NCBI GenBank assembly: GCA_016199015.1 | Contig: JACQHN010000026.1 | Location: 1 to 5,104, forward strand | Direction: 5' to 3' | Source: Nitrospira defluvii | Lineage (GTDB): Bacteria > Nitrospirota > Nitrospiria > Nitrospirales > Nitrospiraceae | DNA: 5,104 nt | In this document: one piece after another, positions 1 to 5,104 of the stretch | Layout of the letters: the number at the start of each line of letters is the position of its first letter | Numbering within the stretch: the stretch's first letter is position 1 | The notes under the pieces: generated by a model | What the model saw: only the letters and a program-made list of their open reading frames with translations | What the model was told of the DNA's origin: nothing | Databases searched by the model: none | Program-made: the position numbers and the translations under genes

Positions 1-27
1 GATGGCGATGATCAATGACTTCTGCAT
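1..27 (-). CDS. 5' end of a minus-strand gene, probably exported protein (partial)
   Basis: Read on the minus strand, an ATG at 27-25 opens a frame that runs off the left edge after nine codons, giving MQKSLIIAI. A lysine followed by hydrophobic residues is what the start of a signal peptide or a first membrane helix looks like. The start is supported by a full Shine-Dalgarno (AAGGAGG, complement of 34-40) six bases upstream. Nothing can be said about function because only nine residues lie in the window. The gene is divergent from the HNH gene on the right, so the intergenic region between them should contain its promoter, but I could not pick a convincing -35/-10 pair for it. Confidence 0.6.
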
Positions 28-33
28 GACAAT

Positions 34-40
34 CCTCCTT
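34..40 (-). promoter_or_regulatory. Strong Shine-Dalgarno for the left-edge gene
   Basis: The minus strand reads AAGGAGG, fully complementary to the 16S anti-SD core. Six bases separate it from the ATG at 27. This site is the main reason for believing that the nine-codon fragment is a real gene start. Confidence 0.7.
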
Positions 41-159
41 GGGTAAGTGGGAAACTATGCACTGTTCTGGTGAACCATTTTGACGATGGTCAACTTGCAT
101 CAGCCTAATGCCATAACCCAGCAACTATAGCAGCTACGGGGTCTCATTACTCATCATTC

Positions 160-169
160 ATTGCGCAAT
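160..169. repeat. 10-bp perfect palindrome ATTGCGCAAT
   Basis: ATTGCGCAAT is a perfect palindrome in the divergent intergenic region between the left-edge minus-strand gene and the HNH gene. It follows a TCAT-rich stretch (about 143-160). It could be an operator for a dimeric regulator of either gene, but a single 10-bp palindrome can arise by chance and no known site is recognised. Confidence 0.3.
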
Positions 170-226
170 CGGTTGTGGCAGGTCCTGTATCAGTTATGGT
201 GGTTTCGGAAAAGGAGTGGCGAAGCA

Positions 227-302
227 GTTGTATGGTCTCTGTGCTCGCGCAACGCGCGGCTTGGGAAAGCCCTCGTTGGACGCGCGCAGTGGAGACCACA
301 AC
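227..302. repeat. Long imperfect inverted repeat / structured element
   Basis: This stretch folds into one nearly continuous hairpin. From outside in, the paired arms are GTTG 227-230 with CAAC 299-302, TGGTCTC 233-239 with GAGACCA 292-298, CGCG 246-249 with CGCG 281-284, CAACG 250-254 with CGTTG 274-278, and GGCTT 258-262 with AAGCC 267-271. The last stem closes on a GGGA loop. Only small bulges interrupt it, and it has about 25 pairs in all. It is not in a credible gene: the open frame across it on the minus strand (412-194) is R/P-rich and lacks a ribosome site. There is no T-tract, so it is not a standard terminator. It may be a dispersed palindromic repeat, a small mobile inverted-repeat element, or a structured RNA. 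The right inner arm contains GTTGGAC, which fits the GTTRRRY box of integron attC sites, but the opposite arm (GCGCAAC) does not fit RYYYAAC. Confidence 0.6.
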
Positions 303-405
303 AACCGCCTCGCTCGCATGAATGACTGGGCAGTGACGAAGTGAATTGCTATGAAATGTATCCGCCTTAGACGAGACGCCGAACTCCGATAGTGACTGGC
401 AGCTG

Positions 406-434
406 TGTACATTAGGTGTCTACATGTTTATTAT
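406..434 (+). promoter_or_regulatory. Candidate sigma-70 promoter of the HNH gene
   Basis: TGTACA (406-411, four of six matches to TTGACA) and TATTAT (429-434, five of six to TATAAT) are separated by exactly 17 bp. Transcription would begin near 441, leaving a leader of about 30 nt before the ATG at 471. This start point lies downstream of the alternative GTG at 405 and so favours the ATG. A weaker alternative is TGGGCA 327-332 with an extended TGC-TATGAA at 347-355. Confidence 0.4.
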
Positions 435-470
435 TTCGCTGCATATTGGACCGCTTTACAGAATCAGCAC

Positions 471-1271
471 ATGAATGAACCTTGGACGCGCGATCAGCTC
501 CTTGTTGTTTTTAATCTGTATTGCAAAATTCCTTTTTCGAAGACCAAAGCCAACAACCCTTTAGTAATCGAGGTTGCTCGTCTGATAGGACGATCGGCAG
601 CTTCTGTGGCGATGAAGCTTGGTAATTTCGGTTCTTTTGACCCTGCATTACGAGCCCAAGGGATAAAGGGACTGACGAGAGTGAGTAGTGCAGACCGTGG
701 CATCTGGGACGAATTCAATCAGAGTTGGGAGAATCTTTCGATTGAGAGTGAACTAGCCACAGAGCGACTTCTAGCCGGTTCGAGGACGACGCCCTCTGAG
801 CGCAATAAAGCAAAAAGTAGCAGCGAATTGTATGCTTGTAAACTGCAGGATCTCCTTGATCGTCCAAGTGAAAAAGTCCGCGAGGTGAAAGTTAGATTGC
901 ACCAGAAATTTTTCAGAGAAGCTGTGCTGGCCTCCTACGGAAGCAGTTGTTGTGTCTGTTGCAATCCGGTCCCGCAGTTGCTAACGGCCGGTCATATCAT
1001 TCCTTGGGCAAATAGGGAGGATCTTCGAGCTAATCCAAGGAATGGACTGTGCCTATGTTCACTTCATCATGATGCGTTTGATTGTGGACTGTGGACCATC
1101 GAAGATTCTTACGAGATTAGATTATCTCCCGAACTAATGGCCTACCTTCCAAATTCGACCCTTGAATCAGGTTTCATAAATTATTCTAAGACTAAGATTC
1201 GCATGCCGGATAAGTTCTGGCCGGAGAAGGCATTCCTCGCCTTTCACCGCACGAATCTTTTTCTGGAATAA
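471..1271 (+). CDS. HNH endonuclease (HNH_2-type, putative restriction/defence nuclease)
   Basis: The predicted product is 266 residues. The N-terminal part (about 1-90) carries the sequence pattern of a known family of HNH proteins: WTRDQLLVVFNLYCKIPF, then NP, then IGRSAASVAMKLGNF, a DP, and a WDEF motif at 79-82. It resembles a DNA-binding specificity module. The C-terminal part (about 140-245) is the nuclease: paired cysteines at 160-164 (CCVCC), AGHIIPW with His175, NPRNGLCL with Asn191, and LHHDAFD with His199/200, giving the H-N-H metal-binding catalytic set plus structural cysteines. From family knowledge such proteins cut DNA in a metal-dependent way and are often called putative restriction endonucleases; the target is unknown and no methyltransferase partner is visible. 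I chose ATG 471 because conserved family sequence starts directly there. The frame is open back to GTG 405, but the 22 extra residues look non-conserved and precede the likely transcription start. No clear Shine-Dalgarno is seen. Third positions are richer in A/T than in the channel gene to the right, suggesting acquisition. Confidence 0.88.
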   Translation: MNEPWTRDQLLVVFNLYCKIPFSKTKANNPLVIEVARLIGRSAASVAMKLGNFGSFDPALRAQGIKGLTRVSSADRGIWDEFNQSWENLSIESELATERLLAGSRTTPSERNKAKSSSELYACKLQDLLDRPSEKVREVKVRLHQKFFREAVLASYGSSCCVCCNPVPQLLTAGHIIPWANREDLRANPRNGLCLCSLHHDAFDCGLWTIEDSYEIRLSPELMAYLPNSTLESGFINYSKTKIRMPDKFWPEKAFLAFHRTNLFLE

Positions 1272-1277
1272 TGAGCC

Positions 1278-1295
1278 AATTCATCCGTATGAATT
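1278..1295. repeat. Small hairpin between HNH gene and downstream small gene
   Basis: AATTCAT (1278-1284) and ATGAATT (1289-1295) form a perfect 7-bp inverted repeat around CCGT. It sits between the HNH stop codon and the ribosome binding site of the next gene. It is A/T-rich and not followed by a T-run, so it is unlikely to terminate. It might adjust mRNA stability or translation of the downstream gene, or be an operator; this is inference. Confidence 0.35.
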
Positions 1296-1300
1296 ACAAC

Positions 1301-1305
1301 GGAGG
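1301..1305 (+). promoter_or_regulatory. Strong Shine-Dalgarno of the 74-residue gene
   Basis: GGAGG (within GGAGGAG, 1301-1307) lies five bases before ATG 1311. It fixes the start of the small downstream gene and makes translation of this short frame credible. It contrasts with the HNH gene before it, which has no obvious site. Confidence 0.75.
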
Positions 1306-1310
1306 AGCAC

Positions 1311-1535
1311 ATGCCAACCAATGACGAGAGGGCAGAACGTGGCAGGAAGGTTCTCGAAATGTATGCTGTGCAATTCGGTGACCCTTATGATCCAAGGGCC
1401 AATTTGACCGATGTGCTGACGGATCTTATGCATCTGGCAGCCAGAGAGTCTGATTTAGGCCTCGAATTTCAAAGCAGTTTGAAAATGGCCACATTTCACT
1501 TTGAGGCTGAGACAGAAGAATGTCTCGATGTTTGA
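1311..1535 (+). CDS. Small acidic protein of unknown function, 74 aa
   Basis: The product is 74 residues, with 16 Asp/Glu against 7 Lys/Arg, so it is strongly acidic. It has no signal peptide or membrane segment and looks mainly helical. The central part, DPRANLTDVLTDLMHLA (27-43) followed by FQSSLKMATFHFEAE (53-67), resembles a pattern I associate with small conserved hypothetical proteins in accessory regions of proteobacteria and relatives; I cannot give a family name or function. The start is well supported by GGAGGAG just upstream. It begins 39 bp after the HNH gene on the same strand with no terminator between, so co-transcription is likely. A role as regulator, inhibitor or partner of the nuclease is possible but is only a guess from position and charge. 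Confidence 0.7.
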   Translation: MPTNDERAERGRKVLEMYAVQFGDPYDPRANLTDVLTDLMHLAARESDLGLEFQSSLKMATFHFEAETEECLDV

Positions 1536-1645
1536 CGAGATGGAAGAATCGGAAGCAGGCGTAGTGACTTAGCGATGCCGCCGATCCCTCTTGATCTGCA
1601 ATCATCGGCCATAAGCTCTTCTTTTATGTTATTCACCATACGCTC

Positions 1646-1864
1646 ATGACTACTTCCCATCCCCGCGATCCCTTGCACGGCGTGACGCTGGAGACCATTG
1701 TGACCACACTCGTCGAACGGCATGGGTGGGCTGAGCTGGGACGTCGCCTTCCGGTCCGCTGTTTCCTCAACAATCCGAGCGTGAAATCGAGCCTCACCTT
1801 TCTCCGAAAAACGCCTTGGGCGCGCGAGCGGGTGGAGGGGATGTATATCGCGGAGCTTGAATGA
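1646..1864 (+). CDS. VF530/DUF2132 family small putative DNA-binding protein
   Basis: The product is 72 residues and matches the full length of the VF530 (DUF2132) family. Recognisable blocks are DPLHGVTLE (8-16), the HGW at 26-28, and the near-invariant C-terminal block CFLNNPSVKSSL (39-50) followed by FLRKTPWARERVE (52-64). From established knowledge, the Vibrio fischeri member has an NMR structure: a compact helical fold with similarity to nucleic-acid-binding domains, including the C-terminal DNA-binding domain of RecA. DNA binding is therefore the usual proposal, but the cellular role is not known. The ATG at 1646 is the only start in this frame consistent with the family N-terminus. It has no good Shine-Dalgarno, which is odd. 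The gene is separated by 110 bp from the previous gene and by more than 230 bp from the channel gene, so it may be transcribed alone. Confidence 0.85.
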   Translation: MTTSHPRDPLHGVTLETIVTTLVERHGWAELGRRLPVRCFLNNPSVKSSLTFLRKTPWARERVEGMYIAELE

Positions 1865-1883
1865 TGGCGCCATCACAGGCGCC
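1862..1883. repeat. 14-bp perfect palindrome across the VF530 stop codon, plus repeated GGCGCC
   Basis: TGATGGCGCCATCA (1862-1875) is a perfect palindrome whose first three bases are the TGA stop of the VF530 gene. GGCGCC recurs at 1878-1883, so 1866-1883 can also pair as a GGCGCC/GGCGCC hairpin around ATCACA. No T-tract follows, so this is not a classical terminator. It might protect the 3' end of the mRNA or bind a dimeric protein. Confidence 0.4.
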
Positions 1884-2013
1884 GATGCAGGCCCCCTATC
1901 GCCCGTCGTTCGATCTGTCCTGCTAGCCGAATCCCTCTGCCTGAGCGACTGTTCCGGAGCGTGACCACAGTCGCTTTCCCTGTCAGTGGTCTGACGATCA
2001 GCCGGATCTTTTC

Positions 2014-2042
2014 TTGGTTCAGCCTGGCGCGGCTTGTACAAT
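2014..2042 (+). promoter_or_regulatory. Candidate sigma-70 promoter of the MscS-type channel gene
   Basis: TTGGTT (2014-2019) and TACAAT (2037-2042, five of six to TATAAT) are spaced by exactly 17 bp. The -10 box overlaps an 8-bp palindrome TTGTACAA (2034-2041). Transcription would start near 2049, about 50 nt before the GTG at 2102. This placement fits the signal-peptide start rather than the GTG at 2263. Confidence 0.4.
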
Positions 2043-2086
2043 CACCATCAGCTCTGTACATATGAAGCAGGATGTTTCATTTCACC

Positions 2087-2092
2087 GAGAGG
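2087..2092 (+). promoter_or_regulatory. Shine-Dalgarno for the displaced channel N-terminus
   Basis: GAGAGG (2087-2092) lies nine bases before GTG 2102, a good distance. It is 15 bases before ATG 2108, so it favours the GTG. By contrast no purine-rich site precedes GTG 2263, the first start codon in the channel's own frame. Confidence 0.45.
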
Positions 2093-2101
2093 TCTAGGTT
2101 T

Positions 2102-2161
2102 GTGCGCATGAAGCTCGCTCTCATCGTTGCGTTGCTGATCGGTCTGTCCCAGACTCCCGCC
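2102..2161 (+). other. Signal peptide of the channel protein, displaced by a frameshift
   Basis: From GTG 2102 (or ATG 2108) this frame encodes MRMKLALIVALLIGLSQTPA: a basic n-region, a hydrophobic core of about eleven residues, then polar residues, a textbook export signal. After about 2161 the same frame turns R/P-rich (SRRPRLPPRRR) and ends at 2291-2293, which looks non-coding. The frame of the channel gene, open from 2098, reads RLTQATAASPEKD from about 2158 on, a natural mature-region start with an ATA-type cleavage site. A single missing base near 2150-2165, for example one C in the CTCCCGCCTC stretch, would join the two. The restored protein would be roughly 765 residues. Three membrane helices with a cytoplasmic C-terminus require the N-terminus outside, so a signal peptide is expected. 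Confidence 0.65.
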
Positions 2162-2262
2162 TCACGCAGGCCACGGCTGCCTCCCCGGAGAAGGACACTC
2201 GATCCAACCCCGCCGGTCACTCGTCCCAGACCTCCGCTGATGGATCCGACTCAGCCGCTGTT

Positions 2263-4404
2263 GTGGCTGATTTGCAAAGCAAACGCGTTGTAGCTGAAAA
2301 AGAACTCAGCGAAATCAATTCACCGCAGACCCTGCGGAAAGGGGCGCCTCCCGGGACCACGGACACTCGATCGAGGGAGCGCCGCTCGTTGCAGCAGCAG
2401 TTGGTGCAGCTCTATGAGCAACATCTCGATGCGTTGAGGAAACTCGATCAAATGCGCCTGCGCGTGCGGGAGGTCGAACGCCAAAATAAGGAATGGGACG
2501 GATTTTCGACACCTCCGCCCTATTCGGTGCTGATGGTCGATGAATTGCGTGATGCGGCACGGTCCATGGCCCTCACGGCGCAGGGCATTCAAACCAGGCT
2601 GACCATGACTGAGAGTGTCGCGGAAAGTACGCGGCGCAATTTGAAAGCCTCGCAAGAACAGGCTCGTCAAGCGTCGGAGCGTCTCGAAGGCGTCGAGGAT
2701 CCGATGAAGCGAGAAGCCCTGACCTGGGATCGTGATCTGTCTCAGTTGCGCGAGCGAGTGGAGTCGGCGCGCACGGGGATGTTGAATGCCGATAAAACGC
2801 AGATCCAGGAAGAGCTGACGGAAGCGCAGCAGCGTATCACACTGCTCAATCGCCAATGCACCGTCGCGGCTCAGCAGGTCGAATTCACCAAACAGGATTA
2901 CGACAAAATCAAAAAACGGTTAGACGTAGACCACCAGGCGCTGATGTCGGAGTTGGACCGAGCGGTGCTGGAACAGGCTGCGCAACGGCAGGCGGTCGCG
3001 GCCAGTGAAGCGAAGCTGGCCGCGACCGATGGCACTGCTTCCCCCAAGACCTCGTCGCGTCGTCTCAAGGGGGAGCGGGTGACGCACCTGACCGAGGCCG
3101 TCGAGCTGATGCGCCTTCAATTCGACAATGATAATTTGCACGTGGATCTCCTGCGCCAGATGGTGAATGGACTGGAGCATGAACGGCATATCTGGGAAAT
3201 CCGTTATGCCACGGCTCAGGGGACCCTCTCCGTCGTCGAAGAACGTGACGCCTCAAAGAAGCTGGTCGCTGCCGCCAAGCAGATTCAGGGTTGGAAAGAA
3301 TACGGACTACAGCAGCTCGGCATGGTGGGCAGCCAAATCAGCGATGTGGAAAACCGGCTCGAAGAAAATTCCTCGCCTGCCACCGCCCAATATCTCAATG
3401 ACATGCTCCGCGGCTATCGCCACCGGGAAGATCTCTACCGGCGCATGCTCCAGCGCACAGATTCTTTGTTGGGATTGATCGAACATAGACAGACCGAGTT
3501 CACTCAGCGTGAGCAGGCTCGCTCCGTCGTCACGCGGCTGGAGGACTGGGGAACGTCGGCTCTGGCGCTGTTCGGCAACATGTGGAATGTCGAGCTCTTC
3601 ACCGCCGAGGACACGATCGAAGTAGACGGGAAGAGTGTGACCGGCCGCCGCAGCGTCACCGTGGGAAAAGTGCTGACGGCGATGGCCATCCTGATCATCG
3701 GGTATTGGTGTGCGGTGGTGTTAGCACGGTTTGCGGAAAAACAGGCGATTACGCGACTGCAAGTCGATCCGAACGTGGCCAATATTATTCGCCAATGGGC
3801 CCTGGCCTTTCTGTTTCTGGTGCTCGTGATCATGACGCTGATGTTCGTCAAGATTCCGATTATCGCGTTTGCCTTTCTTGGAGGCGCACTGGCGATCGGC
3901 GTGGGCTTTGGCACTCAAAATCTCTTGAAGAATGTCATCAGCGGGGTGCTGCTCCTCATGGAACGTCCGCTTCGCGTCGGCGACGTGATCGAGGTCGATG
4001 GGATCAGGGGCATGGTCACCACCATTGGACTGCGCTCGTCGACAATCCGGGATACCAACGGCGTGGAAACCCTCATCCCGAACAGTAATCTGCTCGAGCG
4101 GAATTTGACCAACTGGACCTATTCCAGCTTTCATAAACGCTACTCGATTCGGATTGCGGTCGCGACCGGGTCGGATGCGCGACGGGTGAAGGAGATGCTT
4201 GGCGACCTGGCCGGTCGTCACGGACAGATTCTCAAGGCGCCTGAACCCTACGTCCTCTTCGAGGACTTTAGTGAACATGCGCTCGTGTTCGCCTTGCATT
4301 ACTGGATCGAAATCGGTCCGAGCATTGATTCAGCCACCGTCGCCAGCGACCTGCGATTTATGATCGAAAACAGTTTTGCTGAAGCGAATATTGTCAGAAA
4401 GTAG
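2263..4404 (+). CDS. MscS-family mechanosensitive channel with long periplasmic coiled coil; N-terminus frameshifted
   Basis: The open frame from GTG 2263 gives 713 residues. Residues 1-430 are rich in Glu, Gln, Lys, Arg and Leu with heptad-like spacing: a long coiled coil, recalling the porin-like N-terminal region of large MscK/MscM channels. Membrane segments lie at about 467-489, 509-531 and 532-568. The third is the pore helix, with AFLGGALAIGVGFGTQNLLKNV and then GVLLLMERPLRVGD, the hallmark of MscS TM3. Residues 570-710 form the cytoplasmic beta and alpha-beta domains (GDVIEVDGIRGMV, TLIPNSNLLERNLTNW). The family opens under membrane tension to release solutes during hypo-osmotic shock. 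GTG 2263 is not a credible start: it has no ribosome site, and without a signal the coiled coil would stay in the cytoplasm. The likely true N-terminus is at 2102 in another frame. The C-terminus (AEANIVRK) stops before the final conserved strand seen in E. coli MscS (FPYPQMDV). The body is intact over 700 codons, so the defects are confined to the ends. The family call is firm; whether it is functional is uncertain. Confidence 0.88.
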   Translation: MADLQSKRVVAEKELSEINSPQTLRKGAPPGTTDTRSRERRSLQQQLVQLYEQHLDALRKLDQMRLRVREVERQNKEWDGFSTPPPYSVLMVDELRDAARSMALTAQGIQTRLTMTESVAESTRRNLKASQEQARQASERLEGVEDPMKREALTWDRDLSQLRERVESARTGMLNADKTQIQEELTEAQQRITLLNRQCTVAAQQVEFTKQDYDKIKKRLDVDHQALMSELDRAVLEQAAQRQAVAASEAKLAATDGTASPKTSSRRLKGERVTHLTEAVELMRLQFDNDNLHVDLLRQMVNGLEHERHIWEIRYATAQGTLSVVEERDASKKLVAAAKQIQGWKEYGLQQLGMVGSQISDVENRLEENSSPATAQYLNDMLRGYRHREDLYRRMLQRTDSLLGLIEHRQTEFTQREQARSVVTRLEDWGTSALALFGNMWNVELFTAEDTIEVDGKSVTGRRSVTVGKVLTAMAILIIGYWCAVVLARFAEKQAITRLQVDPNVANIIRQWALAFLFLVLVIMTLMFVKIPIIAFAFLGGALAIGVGFGTQNLLKNVISGVLLLMERPLRVGDVIEVDGIRGMVTTIGLRSSTIRDTNGVETLIPNSNLLERNLTNWTYSSFHKRYSIRIAVATGSDARRVKEMLGDLAGRHGQILKAPEPYVLFEDFSEHALVFALHYWIEIGPSIDSATVASDLRFMIENSFAEANIVRK

Positions 4405-5000
4405 CCGGCGAAATGTCCGTTCAGTAAACCTGAATCCTCAACGAGAAGGATCGCACCATTTCATGGCGCCGAATGCCCTATTCCGTGCGGAATGTTACTC
4501 CCTTCCGAAAACTTTTCAAACAGCATATTCCAGAGAAGTCCCGCCGCCCTGGCAGCCTGAGCTTCTTACGAATGGGCCCTCGCCCTTACCCAGCAGGAAC
4601 TAGAGCGGCGGTTTCTCACGCGACGGCTGAGCAGGTGCTGGACTGAGAGGGCGAGCGCAGAATACATCGTGCGCTGTCCCGTGATTCGGTCGTCAGTATG
4701 GGGGCCTCTGGATCAAGCAGCGTAGAGCCACTGTAAAGATGAGAGGTGTGTAACGCAATGCTGCCTACCGACAGAGCTCACCGGCGGAGCGGGCATAGGT
4801 GAACGACATCGTGGGGAAAGCCGTCATGCCTCACCGGTCACGTGCAGGGCCTGGTTCGGCCGCTCTGGTCGAGGATCACCACTTACCCTGACCTCCTCAC
4901 TTCTCCTATGACAAGACCAAAAGACCTGTGACTCTCAAAAAAGTTTTCCTATTTCACATGCCTGAAATGGTACTGTACGCCCAGCGTTGTGTTGTTGAAC
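4405..5000. other. About 600 bp with no supportable gene
   Basis: No frame on either strand combines a start, a ribosome site and recognisable protein sequence. The plus-strand frame 4376-4603 overlaps the channel gene and looks non-coding after the first few dozen codons. A minus-strand stretch reading LLWNMLFEKFSEGSNIPHG (about 4539-4483) has protein-like composition, but stops soon after on both sides and is not recognised. The region may contain remnants of decayed genes. Small inverted repeats occur (TTCAG/CTGAA at 4420-4434, ATTTCA/TGAAAT at 4951-4968) without T-tracts, and no clear terminator follows the channel gene. Confidence 0.5.
4480..4493. repeat. 14-bp perfect inverted repeat ATTCCG-TG-CGGAAT
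   Basis: ATTCCG (4480-4485) and CGGAAT (4488-4493) are perfectly complementary with TG between them, about 75 bp after the channel gene's stop codon. There is no T-run. It could be a dimeric protein-binding site or chance. Confidence 0.3.
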
Positions 5001-5001
5001 T

Positions 5002-5028
5002 TGTGATTCCCCGTAGCTTGCTACAGGG
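5002..5028 (+). repeat. REP-like hairpin, copy 1 (imperfect)
   Basis: TGTGATT followed by CCCCGTAGC (5009-5017), TT, and GCTACAGGG (5020-5028). The arms pair except for one C/A mismatch (5012/5025). The TGTGAT flank, the hairpin core and the spacing are shared with the copy 65 bp downstream. Such short palindromes are typical of REP elements, which in many bacteria are spread by RAYT/Y1 tyrosine transposases; no such transposase is in this window. Confidence 0.7.
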
Positions 5029-5066
5029 TTCGCCTCTGCTTCCGGGAAGTCTTCGAAATTGAGTTC

Positions 5067-5093
5067 TGTGATACCCCGCAGCTTGCTGCGGGG
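5067..5093 (+). repeat. REP-like hairpin, copy 2 (perfect)
   Basis: TGTGATA followed by CCCCGCAGC (5074-5082), TT, and GCTGCGGGG (5085-5093). The nine-base arms pair perfectly; in RNA the inner C-UU-G would be a stable CUUG-type loop. AGCTTCATT follows at the window edge. I have the impression that this exact hairpin is common as a dispersed intergenic repeat in several environmental lineages, but that cannot be checked here. It might also act as a transcription barrier or mRNA stabiliser. Confidence 0.75.
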
Positions 5094-5104
5094 AGCTTCA
5101 TTCA

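Noticed and set aside
80..100. TTGACC on the minus strand as -35 of the left-edge gene
   Set aside because: No acceptable -10 hexamer lies 16-18 bp downstream.
121..160. Possible degenerate third REP copy (CTACGGGG followed by TCTCATT)
   Set aside because: Only the right arm and flank resemble the REP hairpin; the left arm does not pair well.
250..284. Integron attC site
   Set aside because: GTTGGAC fits one outer box, but the opposite arm GCGCAAC does not fit RYYYAAC, the site is short, and no integrase or second attC is seen. Kept only as a hypothesis for the structured element.
194..412. Minus-strand open frame of 72 codons
   Set aside because: It is R/P-rich with no ribosome site, and its openness is explained by the structured inverted repeat at 227-302.
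405..470. Extension of the HNH protein to the GTG at 405
   Set aside because: The 22 extra residues do not look like the family, no ribosome site precedes the GTG, and the best promoter candidate would start transcription after it.
1580..1609. GCCGAT/ATCGGC inverted repeat before VF530
   Set aside because: Six bases with an 18-nt loop and no T-tract directly after; likely chance.
1963..2012. Possible terminator after VF530 (GTCAG/CTGAC hairpin at 1982-1995, GATC/GATC then TTTT)
   Set aside because: The stem is only five bases and is separated from the short T-run, so it is too weak to call.
1496..2041. Minus-strand 181-codon frame opposite the VF530 gene
   Set aside because: It is antisense to a clear family member, has low-quality composition and no ribosome site; it is a shadow.
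1873..2061. Minus-strand 62-codon frame between VF530 and the channel gene
   Set aside because: The composition is not clearly non-coding, but there is no ribosome site, no recognised family, and the likely channel promoter overlaps its start.

Overview
The window looks like a piece of a bacterial chromosome with a mid-to-high GC backbone. Two features hint at an environmental Gram-negative bacterium, possibly a Nitrospirota member such as Nitrospira. One is the pair of REP-like CCCCGCAGC-TT-GCTGCGGGG hairpins at the right end. The other is the long-coiled-coil MscS-type protein. This taxonomic hint is inference from general impression only; no rRNA or marker gene is present.

Layout. The left edge holds only the first nine codons of a minus-strand gene (1-27), which has a very good Shine-Dalgarno and a start that looks like a signal peptide. 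Positions 28-470 are intergenic. They contain a long, highly structured imperfect hairpin (about 227-302), a small perfect palindrome and a candidate promoter. Next come two plus-strand genes separated by 39 bp that probably form one transcription unit: an HNH endonuclease (471-1271) and a small acidic protein of unknown function (1311-1535). The HNH gene is visibly more A/T-rich than the DNA to its right and reads like an acquired cassette. A DUF2132/VF530-family small putative DNA-binding protein follows at 1646-1864, with a palindrome lying across its stop codon.

The main gene of the right half is an MscS-family mechanosensitive channel (open frame 2263-4404). It has a long N-terminal coiled coil, three membrane segments and a cytoplasmic MscS domain. 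Its 5' end appears broken: a convincing promoter, ribosome binding site and signal peptide sit just upstream (2014-2161) but in a different frame, so one missing base near 2150-2165 separates them from the body. Its 3' end also stops short of the last conserved strand of the MscS fold. Either the gene is decaying or the sequence carries small indels.

After 4404 about 600 bp show no supportable gene. The window ends with two REP-like hairpins 65 bp apart, whose stems differ by a compensatory base-pair change.

How the genes relate: the HNH and small-ORF pair is the only likely operon. The VF530 gene and the channel gene each appear to stand alone. I see no CRISPR array, tRNA, rRNA or transposase, and no recognisable complete new system. 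The most noteworthy signals are the frame-displaced signal peptide, the 227-302 structured element, and the covarying REP pair.
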